Assembly: GCA_914767715.1 (NCBI GenBank)
Contig: OU612065.1
Location: 15,190,001 to 15,254,000 of the forward strand
Length of the DNA stretch: 64,000 bases
Reading direction: 5' to 3'
Origin: Membranipora membranacea
Lineage: Eukaryota > Bryozoa > Gymnolaemata > Cheilostomatida > Membraniporidae
Shown: positions 61,101-64,000 of the stretch, piece by piece
Position numbering within the stretch: position 1 is the first letter of the stretch
Layout of the letters: every line of letters starts with the position of its first letter
Program-made: the position numbers and the translations under genes
The notes under the pieces: model-generated
Databases searched by the model: none
Seen by the model: the letters and a program-made list of their open reading frames with translations, nothing else
What the model was told of the DNA's origin: nothing

Positions 61101-63908
61101 ATCCATATCAGCGGGATCAACTTCAATCCTTTGTACCTGTAAGATATCAGTATTAAAGAATCATCCATCATTGCAATATCTATCTTTCGTCATTGTCTGT
61201 ATGTTGATAATGAAGGTAAGGTTTCACTTTCACAAGTTGAGTCTGCTTAAAGTTTTGTGAAGTTTTCAGATGTTATAAGATAAATAAGTTCGTCATTAGA
61301 AATATCAGATTAATCTTGACTTTGGTGTGTACATAAAATTATGTTAAAAACAAGATGAAACTCAGTGTTTACCTTAGATTTAGAGAAGGGTACTGGCCCT
61401 GGAACAGATTTGGTTTTATCGGCCTTTTTGGCAGAAGATTCTGGTCTGTCCAGCACTGCTCCGTACAGATAGCGTCTGGTATTAAAATAAAATATCATGA
61501 TTCAACCAAATGGAAATAAAGGTTCAGTGTTCCAAACCTGAAATGTCTCAACAATATAAGTAGAAAATGCCAACTCTGGCAATAAAGCAAACACCACTGA
61601 AATTAAAGGAAAGGAAAAGAAATGTAACCAACATTACCTGCATGGTGAATGTTGCAGCACAACCACTTGCCAGTTACTTGGCAGCTCCTTCATAAGTTCC
61701 AGATGGTTCTGTGAGATTGCTAATTTCTGCCAGGCTTGCCCCTCCTCTAATAATGTACACACATTTGTGAAGAGCTGACTGGCACTGAGATTAGTGGTGA
61801 TTGTGTGATCCATAATTCGGTCGTGCAACCTTACTAGGGCAGCTTTCTGTGAGGACATCGGGTCCTTGTAGGTTGCGTTTAGGAGAGATTTCAGGTCAAT
61901 AGATGCACAGCAACTCTGAAAAAATAACAGAAAACAATGAAAATGTTTGTTACCAAATCAGAGCAGTTCTGAAATGCACCAGTAACAGCATGATGTAACT
62001 GATCATCCACGTAGGGAAAACGTAAAAACAAGTAAACCTGGTTACATAGTAGACACAGAATTTATCCGATTTATTCGAGACCATCAATTGAATATCATCA
62101 ACAAACCATGGCTACAATACAAAATCAAAATCAAAATTGGTAGTGAGAGTGATGAAGAACAGAAACGTCTAATCACTTGTCACAGCACGGGACAAAGCTA
62201 GGTAGTAGGGTTGAGGCTGTGAAAACAAATGTTCACACACATCGCAGATATTATAAAACATACATAATAACAATAGACATACCTGATAGAGAGCGAGATA
62301 CTGCGAGGAGCTTCCTGTATCAAACTGAGAGAAACACTCAATCAGCTCATAACTGATAAGCTTTGTCTTCTCTGTCAGTGAATTAGCTAAACTCAACTGT
62401 AATCCCTGACCCAGCAACTCTGTAATCAATCCATACATATTTAGATTTTGTACATGTCTACTTCACATCTTTTATAAGGAATAGTTTACGGAAAAAGTGG
62501 TCAAGTTTGCACAAAGTATTTCATACATTGGCTCTCCAACAAAATGGTCGTCAACACCTGAAAATCCGTCCAATCTAAAAATAGGAAGAATTCGGCCATT
62601 TCTGAACCGAATACAGCGTAGGATATCCAATATTGAATGAATATACATACCAGTAGCCTGAGCTAGCTGATTGAGAGCTTGCTGCTCATTCTCTTTGACA
62701 GCGTTCATCTCTCTGGCCATCCTCTGGTAGTCTTTAGATTCAGTATCTATTGATGGAGGTGAGTCGGTTCTCTCACTCACATCAGCTCCACCACCCTCAG
62801 CCTCCTCTGCAGCACTGGCTATCAGGGTCTTGATCAGCTGTGCCACCATCTTTAATATACAAAACCATTGTTCTACTCAGTACAATTGTCATGTGAGGAA
62901 GTTACAGCTATGAGAGCAAAAAAATGCAAAATGATGATATGGTATGTGGCCTGATCGGTTATATTTGCATTGTTGTCCGCTGTTTTCCTATTGAATAAGT
63001 ACTGGTAGCTTAGTTTGAACTTTATAGGAATACCATGTAGCCACATCATATCTAAAAGGACAGTTTTGCGGTAACAAGATTATCTGCAATCCATCTATCA
63101 ATCTATCACATATAAATGGTCACTTACCCCAGTATCTACACTCCATCTGTCGGCTGAGTCCATGTTTGTGTGTAGAGATAGTAATCTCAGACATTTACCT
63201 CCACAGTAGAGGGCTTCTGTCTTCAGTAAGTTTATACCGTTACACAGATGGAAACATCCAGTGATAATAGATATGATCATCTGAGCTACACAAGAGGTCA
63301 TATTTCTCCAAGCTAACTCTGATTCACTGAATACAGGTGTCTGCCTTATAACCTCCTCAACAACCTGGTGTAACAAATATATAATCATTAGCCTTATTTC
63401 ATTGTGAGTTGATTGTCTGCACTGCAGCCCTTAAGGACTGAGGTGGCACTTATTCCTCAAAATTTGTATATCTGGAATATTGGAAACATTCACATATTCT
63501 TGGCATGATGTTCCAGATTCACCAAGGTTGGACCATACCATATCATGACGTTGGGTAAAATCAAACTGTCAATGAGTTGTTCAAATATTCAAAGAGTGAA
63601 CACATCTTATTATATTGAACAACAGTTGTAAAAATGTTGATCATGATTTCACTCTTGATATTAAGCTACAAGAAACTCACCTTTTGCACATGATCTTTAG
63701 TTTTCTCGTGATCATGGTCAGCTTTCTCTTCTTGCACGTGACATTCCAGTATTTGCAGCAAAACTCTACACAAGGAGAGCTGGGTGTTTACATACTCCCG
63801 CTGCACTGGAAGGCTGACACGCGGTAGATCACAGGCTAACATGGATGACATTGTAGTGAAGTTTATCTCTGCTGAGACCTCACAGGCCTCATTGATGATG
63901 TTATATGC
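55199..63908 (-). CDS. CFAP46: Cilia and flagella associated protein 46, C-terminal 910 residues (5' partial)
   Basis: Eighteen exons, minus strand, from 63908 to the stop at 55199: 63908-63681, 63364-63128, 62849-62651, 62419-62283, 61915-61638, 61475-61373, 61136-60972, 60021-59903, 59218-59156, 58799-58770, 58492-58281, 58075-57887, 57584-57482, 57256-57062, 56818-56682, 56425-56276, 56086-56045, 55344-55199. Phases agree throughout. CFAP46 is a component of the C1a projection of the axonemal central pair and helps set ciliary beat. Diagnostic stretches are VVLLADTLLLELPLEAL, SRDLSLQMIYHRY, the VDPHGD segment and LSLAGVKCVVANQW. An acidic EEDEEE stretch and a basic KKTSKAKSKYGSRSRSR linker, partly from a 30-base microexon, precede the conserved end. 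The region from VVLLAD to ANQW has the layout of a CHAT fold (see findings). The last 50 residues are acidic, then end KKRQRYNMVTYGLPN. The N-terminal part lies right of the window. Confidence 0.85.
58142..58155 (+). repeat. Run of 14 G
   Basis: A poly-G tract in the CFAP46 intron between exons ending 58281 and starting 58075. It reads as poly-C in the transcript. Its exact length is prone to sequencing error. Confidence 0.9.
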
Positions 63909-64000
63909 CTATAGAAAACAAAATAATTTGATTGTTTAATAAAACGACAGGCTTTCAAATGACTCTCAATAGAATACAAGCGTTGGACATCACTATGATG

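Overview
This is nuclear DNA from an invertebrate animal. Genes are split by GT-AG introns, the DNA is AT-rich, and transposon remains are plentiful. Gene content is metazoan: a cilia and flagella protein, an Ig-superfamily adhesion receptor, a monocarboxylate-type transporter, a CHHC zinc-finger protein of the piRNA/spliceosome family, a Death-TIR-TIR protein and a NACHT-WD40 protein. The Death-TIR and NACHT-WD types fit a marine lophotrochozoan (mollusc, brachiopod, bryozoan or similar). That placement is inference. No bacterial operon, CRISPR array or viral genome was seen. Exon joins below were worked out by hand from splice sites and reading phase, and all six gene models close in frame.

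Layout. 171-5359 (+): 3' part of a gene for HEAT/ARM-like helices, coiled coil, Death domain, two TIR domains and a C-terminal CaaX box; a foldback MITE begins exactly at its stop codon. 6789-18125 (+): single-pass receptor with three Ig-like domains and a tyrosine-rich tail. 21295-26465 (-): SLC16-like transporter with a decayed non-LTR retrotransposon in its only visible intron. 29180-39642: a TE island bounded by inverted ends with subterminal repeats and a perfect 8-bp target duplication, so probably one 10.5-kb DNA transposon carrying nested retroelement fragments. 39777-45544 (+): a two-CHHC-finger protein related to GTSF1, with an RG motif and an eIF2A/PYM-like C-terminal helix, starting 134 bp from the transposon end. 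46089-53990 (-): NACHT-WD40 protein of NWD1/2 type, also ending in a CaaX box. 55199-63908 (-): last 18 exons of CFAP46, whose end reads as a degenerate CHAT (caspase-like) fold.

Themes. Two STAND/TIR-type signalling proteins end in CSIL and CSIM, implying prenylated membrane anchoring. A gene of the piRNA-pathway family sits against a transposon graveyard and carries a MITE copy in an intron. Several short, nearly loop-less palindromes are scattered through non-coding DNA and remain unexplained. The most novel items are the 10.5-kb element, the CaaX-ended Death-TIR-TIR protein whose stop codon abuts or overlaps the MITE, and the CHHC-finger/ribosome-motif fusion.
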